A stretch of DNA of 49,847 nucleotides from Solirubrobacterales bacterium. Its GTDB lineage: Bacteria > Actinomycetota > Thermoleophilia > Solirubrobacterales > Solirubrobacteraceae. This document shows, one piece after another, positions 49,599 to 49,847 of this stretch. The stretch is taken from assembly GCA_025963965.1 (NCBI GenBank), contig JAOPZS010000137.1:1-49847 (forward strand). Reading direction: 5' to 3'. The notes below the pieces were generated by a model, which did no database searches, was not told the origin of the DNA, and saw only the letters and a list, made by a program, of their open reading frames with translations. The position numbers and the translations under genes were made by a program. How positions within the stretch are numbered: position 1 is the stretch's first letter; each line of letters opens with the position of its first letter.

Positions 49599-49847
49599 CC
49601 GGCCGGCAGGAAGCGCTCGACTCCGGCGAGCAGCGCGCGGGCAACCTGCGCGCGGTAGGCGCTGTGCTCCATCGGTGCCTCGTCGGCGCGGTTCTGCATG
49701 TTCGCGACCTCCACGAACACCTTCGGCACGCGCGACAGGTTCAGCCCGCCGAGGTCCGTGCGCGGGGCGAGCCCGTTGTGGCCGTCATACGTCGAGGTGT
49801 GCAACCCGATCCGCAGGAGCGCCGAGCGCAGCCCGGCGGCGAGCCGG
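49595..49847 (-). CDS. N-acetylmuramoyl-L-alanine amidase, C-terminal fragment
   Basis: The 3' end of a leftward gene that continues past the right edge of the window; about 84 codons are visible. The residues fit the end of the Amidase_3 zinc-dependent fold: LRIGLHTSTYDGHNGLAPRT, DLGGLNLSRVPKV, then FVEVANMQNRADEAPME with the catalytic Glu, and a final helix YRAQVARALLAGVERFLPAG. These enzymes cut the bond between MurNAc and the peptide stem outside the membrane. The first TTG-like codon at 49804 is internal, not a start. The N-terminal domain cannot be judged. Confidence 0.85.
   Translation of the reverse strand, partial: RLAAGLRSALLRIGLHTSTYDGHNGLAPRTDLGGLNLSRVPKVFVEVANMQNRADEAPMEHSAYRAQVARALLAGVERFLPAG

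Overview
The window is 49.8 kb of dense, high-G+C bacterial chromosome. Long open frames run on both strands, there are many GTG and a few TTG starts, three tRNA genes lack an encoded CCA, and some proteins recall actinobacterial families. Collagen-like secreted proteins with a shared N-terminal block, the DUF2277, DUF1810 and GYD-domain proteins, and a double-length ThyX next to Dut all point to the Actinomycetota, most likely class Thermoleophilia (Solirubrobacterales-like). The lineage is my inference from protein style, not from a search. No insertion sequence, prophage, CRISPR array or rRNA is visible.

Layout. 1-3.0 kb: the 3' end of a ClpB-type chaperone gene, a perfect 30-bp palindrome, then three leftward collagen-like secreted proteins with a GYD-domain gene among them. 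3.1-13.8 kb: a purine biosynthesis cluster (purE, purB, purC, purS, purQ, purL, purF, purN, purH) interrupted between purF and purN by two small leftward genes; purM, purK and purD are not here. 13.8-16.2 kb: DUF2277, a self-regulated PadR repressor with a clear operator, and a two-domain cupredoxin. 16.2-22.1 kb: an SDR, an amidase, a flavin monooxygenase coupled to an alpha/beta hydrolase, and a secreted SGNH esterase. 22.1-26.3 kb: a TetR regulator divergent from a fadA-fadB beta-oxidation operon, with an inverted repeat between them. 26.3-28.8 kb: an HTH/MmyB-type regulator divergent from a 14-TM MFS exporter. 28.8-33.7 kb: thyX-dut (dUTP to dTMP) leftward, and a GH79-like secreted hydrolase coupled to an M20 peptidase whose end runs into an antisense tRNA-Lys. 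33.9-36.7 kb: an exported protein, an FprA-type ferredoxin reductase and tRNA-Val. 36.8-41.2 kb: a complete OpuC-type compatible-solute ABC importer and a DUF2993 protein. 41.2-49.8 kb: a cytochrome P450, tRNA-Asp, two SDRs, a TetR with a 37-bp operator, DUF1810, an MBL-MmcQ-FAH leftward group, an AraC-VOC pair, a small membrane protein and the 3' end of a cell-wall amidase.

The most striking signal is not a gene. About twenty of the roughly fifty genes have a TANNNT-type -10 hexamer ending only 6-10 nt before the start codon and no Shine-Dalgarno sequence, which is the layout of leaderless transcripts. In three places the TAG stop of the upstream gene is the first half of that hexamer. Genes for exported proteins instead have purine-rich Shine-Dalgarno sequences and use GAA/AAA codons far more than the GAG/AAG-dominated cytoplasmic genes. 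The second point of interest is the 525-residue ThyX-like protein, whose signature motif appears to be divided between two degenerate halves.

No stretch longer than 300 bases lacks a gene. The larger gaps (857-1105, 1772-1972, 11339-11520, 14093-14296, 14912-15112, 21030-21276, 42619-42794) hold promoter, operator or hairpin signals where listed, and otherwise nothing I can recognise.
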